From NCBI GenBank assembly GCA_026390435.1, contig JAPLFY010000100.1, positions 35,546-99,545 of the forward strand: a DNA stretch of 64,000 nt, written 5' to 3'. A program made the translations under genes and the position numbers. Positions 40,968 through 50,332 of this stretch are shown piece after piece. This DNA comes from Pseudomonadota bacterium. Lineage in GTDB: Bacteria > Bdellovibrionota_B > Oligoflexia > Oligoflexales > CAIYRB01. How positions within the stretch are numbered: position 1 is the stretch's first letter; each line of letters begins with the position of its first letter. Below the pieces are notes generated by a model. The model searched no databases. It was not told the origin of the DNA and saw nothing but the letters and a program-made list of their open reading frames with translations.

Positions 40968-42284
40968 ATGACGGTGACCAAATATCGACGGAGCCTACCC
41001 AAAGGCAACGGTAAACCGGTAATCATTGATGGCGTGCGAACCGCCTTCGTCAAATCCTTTGGCGTATTTGAAGACAGCGACGCACTCGAACTTTACAGTC
41101 GAGTGATCGATGGTTTGATAAGACGATTAGAGCTCGATCCCGAGGAGCTTGATGAGGTTTCCTGTGGCGTCGTAGTACCGCAAACTAAAAATGGCAACGT
41201 TGCCCGCGACGCGGTCTTAAATCTTGGACTTCCTGCTCACATACACGGACTAACACTAAATCGAGCCTGCACGAGCAGCCTACAGACAATAAGTGACGCC
41301 GCTCGAAACATTTCCTTTGGTAATCCGGCACTGATACTTGCTGGCGGCGTCGAGTGCTTGAGTGATGTCCCAATTGTTTACTCGCGCGAAGCACGGAAAT
41401 TTCTAGTCACTCTTAATAAAGCTAGAACGACCGCTTCTAAACTCAATCTTCTAAAAAACTTTAGTGCCAAGGCCTGGCTACCTAAGCCGCCCAGTCTTTC
41501 CGAGCCGTTGACCGGCTTCACCATGGGTGAGCATGCGGAGATGATGGCGAAAATTAACCGCATCAGCAAACATGACCAAGATCTGTTTGCCGTTGAGTCC
41601 CACAAGAAAGCGGCCGCGGCAGTCGAATCAGGCTACTTCGATGCTGAAATCATCCCAACCTGGCCAACGCCTAAATATGCCGTGTGCGTCGATCGTGACA
41701 ATATGGTGCGCGCAGATACTTCGATCGAGGCCCTTAAAGACCTAAAACCTGCCTTCGATCGCCGCTACGGCACAATCACCGCAGGCAATGCCTCGCCGTT
41801 AACTGATGGGGCCGCCGTCACTTTGATTGCCGATGAAGCCCGCGCCAAAAGTCTCGGGCTCAAAGCAAAAGCGCGCATTAAAGACATGGTCTTTGTTGGC
41901 GTCAATCCATACGAACAGCTGCTCATAGGACCAGCGATTGCGATACCATTGCTCCTCAAAAAAAATGGCCTCACTTTGAATGATATCGACCTCTTTGAAA
42001 TACATGAGGCTTTTGCGGCGCAGGTCCTAAGCTGCACGCGTTCAATGGAATCTACGGATTTTATGGAACGTCATTTTGGCACTAAAGCGCTGGGAGCGTT
42101 TCCAATGGATCGAGTCAACGTCAACGGCGGCGCACTCGCCATCGGCCATCCATTTGGAGCCACTGGATCACGCTTAGTTACCACGCTGTCTAATGAACTT
42201 ATTCGTAGTGACAAAAATTTAGGCCTAATTGCTATATGCGCTGCTGGTGGAATGTCCGGCGCGATGTTGATCGAGCGCATTTGA
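40968..42284 (+). CDS. fadI: 3-ketoacyl-CoA thiolase (beta-oxidation)
   Basis: This thiolase cleaves 3-ketoacyl-CoA with CoA in fatty-acid beta-oxidation and forms the beta subunit of the trifunctional complex. The 438-aa protein has the nucleophile in LNRACTSSLQ (about 102), IHEAFAAQV, GHPFGATGSR and the C-terminal CAAGGMSGA cysteine. The length and inserted loop (about 140-190) match the FadI/mitochondrial-TFP type. ATG 40968 is preferred to GTG 40950 because GGGGAGA (40954-40960) lies between them. fadJ follows after 22 bp. Confidence 0.94.
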   Translation: MTVTKYRRSLPKGNGKPVIIDGVRTAFVKSFGVFEDSDALELYSRVIDGLIRRLELDPEELDEVSCGVVVPQTKNGNVARDAVLNLGLPAHIHGLTLNRACTSSLQTISDAARNISFGNPALILAGGVECLSDVPIVYSREARKFLVTLNKARTTASKLNLLKNFSAKAWLPKPPSLSEPLTGFTMGEHAEMMAKINRISKHDQDLFAVESHKKAAAAVESGYFDAEIIPTWPTPKYAVCVDRDNMVRADTSIEALKDLKPAFDRRYGTITAGNASPLTDGAAVTLIADEARAKSLGLKAKARIKDMVFVGVNPYEQLLIGPAIAIPLLLKKNGLTLNDIDLFEIHEAFAAQVLSCTRSMESTDFMERHFGTKALGAFPMDRVNVNGGALAIGHPFGATGSRLVTTLSNELIRSDKNLGLIAICAAGGMSGAMLIERI

Positions 42285-42306
42285 CAATTAAAAGGAGTGA
42301 CTCACC

Positions 42307-44469
42307 ATGGGCGAGTTTTGGCGAATTGAGAGAGAAGTCGGCAACGTCGCAGTACTCACGCTCGACACTAAAGACAAAGACGTAAATGTCTTATCGGAGA
42401 AGGTGCTTCGTCAACTAAACGAAATAGTCGACTCTTTCGAAGGTGACACCTCTCTTGCTGGCGTCGTGATTACGAGCGCGAAAAAAGACTTCATTGTCGG
42501 CGCTGATATTACCGAAATCACTGCCATGAAAACGGCAGAGATCGCTACAAATGGTGCCCGCCAAATGCAGGGCGTGTTACAAAAGATTGCCAATCTCAGG
42601 GTACCCACCGTAGCAGCTATCAATGGGCAAGCACTTGGTGGGGGGCTGGAGCTAGCACTGGCATGTACCTGGAGGGTTGTGACCAGCGATGCACGCACCA
42701 AATTGGGTCTGCCCGAAATCCAACTAGGGATCATTCCCGGTGGCGGCGGTACACAGCGCTTGCCGCGACTTATTGGCATTCAAGCCGCCCTAGACCTGAT
42801 CCTGACGGGCAAGCGAGTCGCTGGTAAAAAAGCCGAAAAAATCGGCCTAGCCGACGCCTGCGTGCCAATGCAACTGTTGCGCGAACAAGCCGTCTTATAT
42901 GCGCACAAACGCCGCAGTGAACACCATCATGGCTTGGCCGACATCAAGCCGGGAAACCTTGCCAGTGATCTGCCGAAATGGGCAACCGAGGGAAACCTGC
43001 TTGGGCGAAAGCTGATTTACAAAAAAGCAAAGGAAATGGTGCAGGCTAAAACGCACGGTCATTACCCAGCTTCATTCATGGCTCTCGAGGCCGTTTTTCA
43101 GGGATTTGAATTATCCCTAGTGAAAGGCTTGGAGCTAGAGGCCGACTTATTTGGACAGCTCGTTATTACGCGCGAAAGTCACAGCCTAGTCCATCTATTC
43201 CATGCCACTACAAGCCTCAAAAAGCATCGTTTCAAAGACGCGGGCCGCGAGCGATTCGGGCAGAATAAAGTCGAAAGCATCGGGGTCATCGGTGCTGGTT
43301 TTATGGGCGCGGGAATAGCCACCGTCGCGATTGAGCGTGGCATCAGAGTGCGCCTTGCCGACCCGAACAAGGATTCTATCGGCCGTGCCCTTAAACACTC
43401 CCGAGACTACTTCCAAAAGAAACTCGATCGCCGCCGCATCAAATCTTTTGAAGTCGGCCAAAAGTTAGGCCATCTTTCCCCAGGTTTGAGCACGGCTGGA
43501 CTGAACAAGACTGACATTGTCATTGAAGCCGTGTTTGAAGATCTGCGCCTAAAGCAAAAGCTCCTTAAGCAAGTCGAGGAAAGGGCGGGAGAGGACTTCA
43601 TCTTCGCCAGCAATACCTCGGCACTGCCGATTGCTCAAATTGCAGCTGAAGCTAAACACCCTGAAAGGGTGATCGGCATGCATTTCTTCTCGCCAGTAGA
43701 GAAGATGCCACTACTTGAAGTAGTGATCACAGACGCCACTGCCGACTGGGTAACCGCTAGAACGGTGGAGTTGGGGCAAGAGTTAGGCAAACAGGTGATT
43801 ATCGTCAAGGATGGTCCGGGCTTCTATACGACCCGGGCACTATCTTTCTTGCTCAACGAGGGGTCTCTGATCCTCGAGGAGGGCACCTCCGTTGAGGCTA
43901 TCGACAAAGCCATGATCGATTTTGGTTTTCCGGTCGGGCCGATAGCATTAATCGACGAGGTAGGAATCGACGTTGGCATCCATGTGCTCGAAACAATAGC
44001 CGGCGCCTTTCCCAGTCGCCTGGTGCCGCCGAAGGGACTCGGCGCAATTGCCGACAGTGGCCGCTTAGGTAGAAAAAATAATAAGGGATTCTATCTCTAC
44101 GAAAACGGTAAAAAGGGCCGCCCGGACCCGGCCGTCACCGACCTCATACGCACATCGACGACGGGCAAGAAATCTACCGCCGAGGAAATCGTTGAGCGGT
44201 GTCTTCTCGTATTTGTAAATGAATCCATTCGTTGCCTAGAAGAAGGCATTTTAGCCAGCGCTTACGATGGTGATGTCGGAGCTGTCTTCGGCCTCGGCTT
44301 CCCCCCCTTCTGGGGCGGACCATTCAAATACGTGGATCACGTTGGAGCTGGAGCATTAGTCAGTCGACTGCAAAAGCTAGAAGACCTGTACGGCGCAAGA
44401 TTCAAACCGGCTGAGCTTTTAGTTAAGTACGCTGCTGCCGGCCAGCGCTTTTTTCCGGATGAGGCGTGA
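42307..44469 (+). CDS. fadJ: fatty-acid oxidation complex alpha subunit
   Basis: A 720-aa multifunctional enzyme: enoyl-CoA hydratase (about 1-190) plus 3-hydroxyacyl-CoA dehydrogenase (about 320-710). The hydratase has GADITEI, GGGLELALAC and LPEIQLGIIPGGGGTQRLP, with both catalytic glutamates kept. The dehydrogenase has the NAD motif GAGFMGAGIA and the catalytic HFFSPVEKMPLLEVV. AAAAGGAG lies 9 nt before ATG. The stop overlaps the next gene's GTG by 4 bp. With FadI it forms the full beta-oxidation complex. Confidence 0.95.
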   Translation: MGEFWRIEREVGNVAVLTLDTKDKDVNVLSEKVLRQLNEIVDSFEGDTSLAGVVITSAKKDFIVGADITEITAMKTAEIATNGARQMQGVLQKIANLRVPTVAAINGQALGGGLELALACTWRVVTSDARTKLGLPEIQLGIIPGGGGTQRLPRLIGIQAALDLILTGKRVAGKKAEKIGLADACVPMQLLREQAVLYAHKRRSEHHHGLADIKPGNLASDLPKWATEGNLLGRKLIYKKAKEMVQAKTHGHYPASFMALEAVFQGFELSLVKGLELEADLFGQLVITRESHSLVHLFHATTSLKKHRFKDAGRERFGQNKVESIGVIGAGFMGAGIATVAIERGIRVRLADPNKDSIGRALKHSRDYFQKKLDRRRIKSFEVGQKLGHLSPGLSTAGLNKTDIVIEAVFEDLRLKQKLLKQVEERAGEDFIFASNTSALPIAQIAAEAKHPERVIGMHFFSPVEKMPLLEVVITDATADWVTARTVELGQELGKQVIIVKDGPGFYTTRALSFLLNEGSLILEEGTSVEAIDKAMIDFGFPVGPIALIDEVGIDVGIHVLETIAGAFPSRLVPPKGLGAIADSGRLGRKNNKGFYLYENGKKGRPDPAVTDLIRTSTTGKKSTAEEIVERCLLVFVNESIRCLEEGILASAYDGDVGAVFGLGFPPFWGGPFKYVDHVGAGALVSRLQKLEDLYGARFKPAELLVKYAAAGQRFFPDEA

Positions 44470-47231
44470 GAGAAAAGATATTGATCATCACCTGGCTTGC
44501 CTTCGGCAGCCAGGCGTACTCCATTCCTGTGAAAGGCGGTTCAGCTCTTTCCGCTACACCTAACGAGCCGGGCGATGGCACCCTACCCGAGGTGCATTTT
44601 ACTGCCGCCGTAAGTCCGGCTGAGGATGACGGCAGACCAAATCTAGTCCGTGGGGAGATGCGAATCAGGAACTGGCGTCCCCGAGAGGGCCACTGTCTTT
44701 ACTTGCCCTACGCAGACCCTGATTATGGCGAAGACCGCGGCACCCATCGACGGTTCGACATGCTCTCGGCAAAGTTCCCCGCAGCTGTTTTTCGCGGCGG
44801 CAATCTCCGCGTGACGTTAGCCACGCAAGCCATTACCGCAGCCTTCCCAATTCCTCAGCTGCTTAAGATATCGACTCCCGCCGATTGGTCTGCGGAAAAA
44901 GAACTGGTCCTATCCTTCGAAAGCCAAGTTCCGAGGCTGCCAAATTCAGATGATAACAACTGGTTTTACCACGGTTTCATGCCTGAATTACTGGACACCT
45001 GCCCGCCGCCCAATTTAGATCAAGTCTATTACAGACGACAGGTATCCGCACACTACGTTGGGGAGCTCAGCCTCCCCAGTGAATGGCAGTACCTCGGAAC
45101 AGGAAAGATAACCGATACAACCAAAGTGTCCGTCGACCAAGTAAGTCGAGATATCACTTTTGCACTTGGTAAAAATTATGAACATGTCAAATTCAATGCT
45201 GGTGATGTTTCGGTCGACTTTTTTTATTACTCGGCAGATTTCCTTAAACTAGCTGGGACAGTCAGCAAAATCCTACCAATTATGACCAACCTGCTTGGTC
45301 CGTATCCCTACCCCAGCCTGACCATCATGGAAACACCTGAGCTCCAGCACCATGGATTACCGGGTGTCATAGCACTCAATACGCCGGCTCAGACGATCTT
45401 CAGTAAGGCGCAGGGATCTTACCTCAACTGGCAGCATTGGATGATCACTCTTCAGTTAGCGAGGCAGTGGTATGGAGGTGCCATAAAAGGCCTATCACCT
45501 GACGACGACTGGTTGTCGGTCGGGATCGCAGAATTCGTCACTCTCGAGTCGATTAGACGCTATCCACCAATCTTTAACTTGTTTAGTTCTTCAGAATTAT
45601 TTAGCGACTGGCTTTCATTTGATTATTTACAAAACACAGAAATGTCGGCGTCTTTGTTACGTCAGAACTCCCCGTTCGCGACTCTTACCACAGCTTCATA
45701 CGACTCCACCCTCCCTTTTGCAGAGCAGAATCCGCTACTGTTCACCAAACACACTTCGGCCCTCAGACAACTTAGGGATTTAGTCGGTGATCAATTATTT
45801 TTCCGCTTCCTTCGGTCTTTGACCAAGAATCACTTACATAGATCCTTGTCGCCTAAGCAGTTTCGCTCTGCTTTGACTCAACTACCTTCGCCCTTCTCAC
45901 CGGTAGCCAGAGACCAGTTGGACCGCAGTCTCACGACCTGGTGGACTAGCGATGGCTGGCCAGATTTTGCGCTGACAGACGTGAACTCGAGAATGCTGCC
46001 TAATGGTAATTGGATCTCTGAGCTTACAGCGAAACAGGAGGGGGGAATTGATTACCCTCCATCTTTTGCAATCAAAGACGCAAGCAATCGAACCTATATT
46101 GCCCATGGTGAACCTCATCTCGAGAAAAACGGAGACGCATCATGGGTGGCTAGTATGGTTACACCGCATGAACCCCTGGATGTAGCTCTTGACCCCACAC
46201 ATGAAACATTTGATGCAGATCGGTTCAATAATCGTTTAGGTACTGCCCCTTGGTCATTATTCCCGGGGAATGCAAATACTCTGCAGGATGATGCTTATAC
46301 ATTATTATGGCTGCCTTATGCCTTCCGCCGGCCTGGGGAACCGTTTTCTTTAGGAGTTCAGGCTGCTCTCTTCCGATATATAAGTCATGGAATCATCGGG
46401 CGTGCAGAGGTCGCCCCAGGAACAAAACTAGCATCTTTGCGCATTAGCGATTCCATAAAACTCCCTGAAGTCGCTGCCAGATTGGATATTAACCTCAGTC
46501 AGAACTATGACCACGATCGCTTGCTGCAAGCTTCTTTAATTCGGTCGCCGTTGATAAAAAACTTTCCCTACCTAAGCATGGACTGGTCACTGCGCAATCG
46601 TGAACGGGCGGGACTACCAGAAACCAACCATGGGACGGCCGGAATTGGTGCGAACCTACAGCCAATTGGCTATACACGCCTCTGCAATTATCGTCTGGGG
46701 CTCAGTTTTGAAAAAGCCCCGGGATTCTTGGCTCACGGCTTTAACTACGACCGACGATTTGGCATCGCAAGCACCGAATGCAACATAACTAACCAAAGTA
46801 AGTTTAGCTTTAGGCTATTCCGCGGTGAGGTTGGCGGAGACGGAAATCTTCCGCAAGTGGCTCTCTTTAAACCAACGAATCTCGGAGAGGCACATTTAAG
46901 GCTTTACAGCATAGGTACGTGGGTGCGGTCTATAGCAACGACGAGCTTCGACCTGTACTTACCGTTCTTCCTCCCACTTCCTTATGACTCCCTGATACTC
47001 TCGAGACAAATGCGTTGGCGCCTCTACTATGATTTAGGCGTTGCGGGTAGAGAGCACTTTAGCTACAGGTCTGCAGGATTTGGCTTCCTCCTACCCTTCG
47101 GCGGCGATCTGTCCGGAGCAGGCTCGCTGGCATTAACCAGACTAAGTATATTGGTTATTGCCTTTAACGATGTGGGCGGTGTCAAAGAACGCAAACCGAT
47201 GGTTACAATTGATTTAACCGGCGACCTCTAA
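44466..47231 (+). CDS. M1-peptidase-like domain without zinc site, fused to probable outer-membrane barrel
   Basis: A 921-aa exported protein; residues 1-19 look like a signal peptide (ITWLAFGSQAYS). Residues about 200-480 follow the M1 aminopeptidase fold, but the zinc motif HELAHQWFG appears as LQLARQWYG (about 328), WLNEGxAEF as WLSVGIAEF (about 348), and GAMEN as QHHGLPG (about 296). All zinc ligands and the catalytic glutamate are thus missing. From about 620 the protein is rich in alternating beta strands and ends with GFGFLLPFGG and a long strand region reminiscent of BamA/D15 barrels. Its GTG start overlaps fadJ by 4 bp, so it is part of the fad operon. It may bind peptides or fatty substrates at the surface. 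Confidence 0.68.
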   Translation: MREKILIITWLAFGSQAYSIPVKGGSALSATPNEPGDGTLPEVHFTAAVSPAEDDGRPNLVRGEMRIRNWRPREGHCLYLPYADPDYGEDRGTHRRFDMLSAKFPAAVFRGGNLRVTLATQAITAAFPIPQLLKISTPADWSAEKELVLSFESQVPRLPNSDDNNWFYHGFMPELLDTCPPPNLDQVYYRRQVSAHYVGELSLPSEWQYLGTGKITDTTKVSVDQVSRDITFALGKNYEHVKFNAGDVSVDFFYYSADFLKLAGTVSKILPIMTNLLGPYPYPSLTIMETPELQHHGLPGVIALNTPAQTIFSKAQGSYLNWQHWMITLQLARQWYGGAIKGLSPDDDWLSVGIAEFVTLESIRRYPPIFNLFSSSELFSDWLSFDYLQNTEMSASLLRQNSPFATLTTASYDSTLPFAEQNPLLFTKHTSALRQLRDLVGDQLFFRFLRSLTKNHLHRSLSPKQFRSALTQLPSPFSPVARDQLDRSLTTWWTSDGWPDFALTDVNSRMLPNGNWISELTAKQEGGIDYPPSFAIKDASNRTYIAHGEPHLEKNGDASWVASMVTPHEPLDVALDPTHETFDADRFNNRLGTAPWSLFPGNANTLQDDAYTLLWLPYAFRRPGEPFSLGVQAALFRYISHGIIGRAEVAPGTKLASLRISDSIKLPEVAARLDINLSQNYDHDRLLQASLIRSPLIKNFPYLSMDWSLRNRERAGLPETNHGTAGIGANLQPIGYTRLCNYRLGLSFEKAPGFLAHGFNYDRRFGIASTECNITNQSKFSFRLFRGEVGGDGNLPQVALFKPTNLGEAHLRLYSIGTWVRSIATTSFDLYLPFFLPLPYDSLILSRQMRWRLYYDLGVAGREHFSYRSAGFGFLLPFGGDLSGAGSLALTRLSILVIAFNDVGGVKERKPMVTIDLTGDL

Positions 47232-47787
47232 TTATTCGGTCAATAAATTTTGAAAAAACTTTGATCAAAACATGACTGATCAGTCCAAATAAAGCACCGC
47301 ACAAAAACCCCGCCAGCACATCACCTGGAAAATGGACTCCCAGATATACCCGACTAAATCCAATCAATGTCGTCAGCAGCAAGGCGGTCACAGCCACCCA
47401 AGCGTTGGAATTAAGGGCGAGCAACACCGTGACAGCCATGCCGTTTGCAGCATGGTTCGAGGGAAAACCGTGATCCCCACCGCAGAACTCGGGGACCAAA
47501 TGAATATCCTGAAACTGCCGACAGGGACGATTTCGCGCAAATGCCGGCTTTAGAACTTGATAAGTCATAAAATCCGACAGCCCGATAGTTAGCGCCATCA
47601 TCAGACACAAAGGCAACAGGGTCCCACGCTTTCGGACGCAGGCGAACAAAACAAAAAACAAACCAACTATCGCCCAAGTGTACCTATTCGAAACGAACAT
47701 CATCAGGGAATCAAGAAGTGGCGAAGCGAGTTGCTGATTGATAAAACGGAACGTCGCTTCATCAAAAGCGATCAACTCGGAGAGCAT
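47203..47787 (-). CDS. PAP2-family membrane phosphatase
   Basis: A 194-aa membrane protein of the type 2 phosphatidic-acid phosphatase superfamily (undecaprenyl-diphosphate or phospholipid phosphatases). The three active-site motifs are KPAFARNRPC (about 81), FPSNHAANG (about 108) and SRVYLGVHFPGDV (about 143-155), set among five or six membrane helices. The substrate cannot be told from sequence; lipid A or UndPP are possible. An AAGG site precedes ATG. Its 3' end overlaps the convergent M1-barrel gene by 29 bp. Confidence 0.88.
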   Translation of the reverse strand: MLSELIAFDEATFRFINQQLASPLLDSLMMFVSNRYTWAIVGLFFVLFACVRKRGTLLPLCLMMALTIGLSDFMTYQVLKPAFARNRPCRQFQDIHLVPEFCGGDHGFPSNHAANGMAVTVLLALNSNAWVAVTALLLTTLIGFSRVYLGVHFPGDVLAGFLCGALFGLISHVLIKVFSKFIDRIIRGRRLNQL

Positions 47788-47875
47788 GGTGTCGACCTTT
47801 TAGTTTTCGGAAACCCATTAGCTTAAGTACTATTTGTAACTTTGGATCACCCGAATCGACTAGAGAAGATTTTAA

Positions 47876-47916
47876 GTTGACCAGCCAGTCAACCGGTGTT
47901 AGGTTCTGCCTACACC
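47876..47916. repeat. two adjacent inverted repeats in an intergenic region
   Basis: GTTGAC/GTCAAC (47876-47881 with 47888-47893) is followed directly by GGTGTTAGG/CCTACACC (47895-47916, one bulge). Both could be hairpins on the minus strand, between the small membrane-protein gene and the PAP2 gene, as terminator-like or leader structures. No T tract is present. Confidence 0.35.
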
Positions 47917-47995
47917 ACCTAAAAGCAACAGCAGCGCAGATAACATGAAACGGGAAAGCCTTCGGCAGGCGGTTTCGGATTGTGAGAGGCGTGGC

Positions 47996-48517
47996 TTAAA
48001 ACGAGTAGTCCTGAGCTGGGACAAAAACCCTCGGATAAAAATCTTGGCTCATCGGCTCATCGGCTCGCTCTATCGGTAGGGAATCCAAATTGAAATCCAG
48101 CCGAGGGCGCGTGGCTCGGCCACTGACTTTAACTCTATGGAAGCGAAGCTCCGCACTTTTCGCTCGTGGGCCTGACGTTTGAGGCAGGGCTGGCGCAGCA
48201 TAATCCACAGGAGAATGCTCCGCTTTTGCTGCTGCGGATTTCCTTAGTTGATCCGGATCTCGCATATACCGCGCCGCCTCGCCTTGGTTAAGTCTCTGTA
48301 TGGCTACACCGTCGAAGCGGCGATCATTTGGCAGTATGTATTGTCTTTCGCCTAGCGGCGGCAGCGAACGGCTGGCGAGCCTCTTCTGCCGAAAACTCGG
48401 AAGAGATAAGGCCCCAACAGCGATCATCAATAACAAAAACATGGGAATTATCAAACGGCTCATTGTAGCACTCATCGGCTGATTGAATGATTTCAGTTTC
48501 AGACGTTTTATCGGCAA
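47996..48517 (-). CDS. single-pass membrane protein, function unknown
   Basis: A 173-aa protein I do not recognise. A basic N-terminus precedes one membrane helix (about residues 20-40, LIIPMFLLLMIAVGALSL), and the rest is polar, proline-rich and probably periplasmic. The start is uncertain. TTG 48517 has GAGGAG very close (2 nt), while ATG 48475 (15th codon) has no site and would begin just before the helix. It is divergent from the FHA/HD-GYP gene after about 100 bp. Confidence 0.5.
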   Translation of the reverse strand: MPIKRLKLKSFNQPMSATMSRLIIPMFLLLMIAVGALSLPSFRQKRLASRSLPPLGERQYILPNDRRFDGVAIQRLNQGEAARYMRDPDQLRKSAAAKAEHSPVDYAAPALPQTSGPRAKSAELRFHRVKVSGRATRPRLDFNLDSLPIERADEPMSQDFYPRVFVPAQDYSF

Positions 48518-48616
48518 GTCTCCTCATCAGCTTAAGCTGAGAGAGACTTCAGCCGACACGCAGGGAGTCAATAAAGGGTTTTTGGAACAAACTGTGTCCA
48601 TTAGGCAAACTAAGAA

Positions 48617-50221
48617 ATGACCGTACTAATCGTCGAACGCGGTGCTGATTCCGGAAAACGAATAGTTCTGGCGCAATTTCCTATTACTATCGGCAGGGAT
48701 GCTACGAACTCCGTGGTGCTCGATGACGAGGAAGTATCCCGTTTTCACCTCCGCATTAAGCGACGAGGGCGCTTATTTATCTGCGAGGATCTCGAATCAA
48801 GAAACGGGACTTTTATCAACGGTGACCGAGTCTTAAATTCCATTCTTCAAAATAATGACAAGCTGCTGGTTGGCTCTACCGAATTTCAATTCGTGACCTC
48901 GGAACCAAACATACAATTGACCAATGAAATATTGCAGTTCGATATGATTCTTTCCGAGGACCTGGGACTCAAAGGGCCGATTGAATTAGGGCGTGGCGAC
49001 CAACCTAAAAAGTTCGCCCCTCAAAGACTTAATCAACTAGGCGTGATGAACCAGCTCACGACGGATCTCAAGGCCGTCAAAGAAGTCTATGATCTACATG
49101 GAAATATTGTAGTAATTCATGATTTTGAAGAAGCCAGCAAGGCTCTACTCAAGTCCCTAGGCAAGCTGGTCCCATCTGCCAATCGGGCTGCATTTTTTAT
49201 GTGGAGCGCTCCCACACGGCAACTTGTTCCAATCGCAAGCCGACACTACAGAAGAAAAAAAGAATCGTTCGTACTTAGTCAGCGCGCATTCGAGGACGTT
49301 CTGGCCAGAAAACAAGGCATCCTTCTGCCGACTGAATTCTCATCTCACGTGACTCAACAAGGTGACACTCGGTTAATTCTTCCGATGGTTTATAACGACG
49401 AAACGATTTGTATAGTTCACTTAGAGGCATCGTCCGCCGAATCTAGCCTCTCGCCAAAAGAACTAGATTTGGCCCAAGCATTGATTAGTCGATGCGCGCC
49501 TTCTTTCGAGAACATGCTGCTTCGTCGCGAATTGGATGCCTGGATGCTCGGGATGATCGAGACAATGGTCGCGACTATCGAAGCTAAGGACACCTACACA
49601 CATGGCCATTCGGAAAGAGTAAGCCGTTACTCGATCGCCATTGCGGACGAGCTCAAATTAAGTCGAGACCTAAAGAAGCTTCTCCTAATCAGCGCCTTGT
49701 GTCACGACATTGGTAAAATTGGCATCCCGGATGCAATTCTCAAGAAAGCCTCCATGCTTAGCTCGGAGGAATATGAGGAAATGAAACTGCATCCCACGAT
49801 CGGATCTGACATTATTAGTCATATGCCGAACGCACAGAGATTCATCTCTGGCGTCAAACATCACCACGAAAAGTGGGACGGCTCAGGATACCCCGATGGT
49901 CTGACGGGGGAGGACATTCCGTTTTTTGGCAGGATTGTGGCGCTGTCCGATGTCTTCGACGCCATGGTTTCCGGACGTGCTTATTCTGGGTTCATGGATC
50001 AATCCGATGCTATCAGTCGAATCACAGAAGAACGTGAGCTATTCGACCCCGAAATACTTCGCGCCATGATAAGAGCTCACGAAAATGGTTCGTTAACTTT
50101 AAAAACGAGCACTGCAAATCACGCCTCAGATCAAACTCCGACGCCAGCTACGTCTACCTCAACTCTTGAGCCCACTAAACACGTCCCTAACCACTCTAAG
50201 ACAAAAAAAATACTCAGCTAA
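48617..50221 (+). CDS. FHA-GAF-HD-GYP protein, probable c-di-GMP phosphodiesterase
   Basis: A 534-aa cytoplasmic signalling protein with three parts. Residues 1-95 are an FHA phosphothreonine-binding domain (TIGRDATNSVVLDDEEVSRFH and SRNGTFING). Residues about 150-300 look like a GAF sensor domain. Residues about 315-480 are HD-GYP, with CHDIGKIGIPD (about 361) and HHEKWDGSGYPDG (about 415). HD-GYP domains hydrolyse c-di-GMP to GMP. The last 40 residues are a Thr/Ser/Pro-rich tail. No ribosome site is obvious. FHA implies input from a Ser/Thr kinase; a PP2C phosphatase is encoded 6 kb downstream. Confidence 0.92.
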   Translation: MTVLIVERGADSGKRIVLAQFPITIGRDATNSVVLDDEEVSRFHLRIKRRGRLFICEDLESRNGTFINGDRVLNSILQNNDKLLVGSTEFQFVTSEPNIQLTNEILQFDMILSEDLGLKGPIELGRGDQPKKFAPQRLNQLGVMNQLTTDLKAVKEVYDLHGNIVVIHDFEEASKALLKSLGKLVPSANRAAFFMWSAPTRQLVPIASRHYRRKKESFVLSQRAFEDVLARKQGILLPTEFSSHVTQQGDTRLILPMVYNDETICIVHLEASSAESSLSPKELDLAQALISRCAPSFENMLLRRELDAWMLGMIETMVATIEAKDTYTHGHSERVSRYSIAIADELKLSRDLKKLLLISALCHDIGKIGIPDAILKKASMLSSEEYEEMKLHPTIGSDIISHMPNAQRFISGVKHHHEKWDGSGYPDGLTGEDIPFFGRIVALSDVFDAMVSGRAYSGFMDQSDAISRITEERELFDPEILRAMIRAHENGSLTLKTSTANHASDQTPTPATSTSTLEPTKHVPNHSKTKKILS

Positions 50222-50332
50222 TTTGTGGCCCGTTGGGCACCTGGTTCCACTGTGAGCGGCGCACCAAAGGCAGCCGGCTGGGTATTCATGCGCTTATAAG
50301 TTACAATAGAGAAAACGACTTGGAGCAAAACT

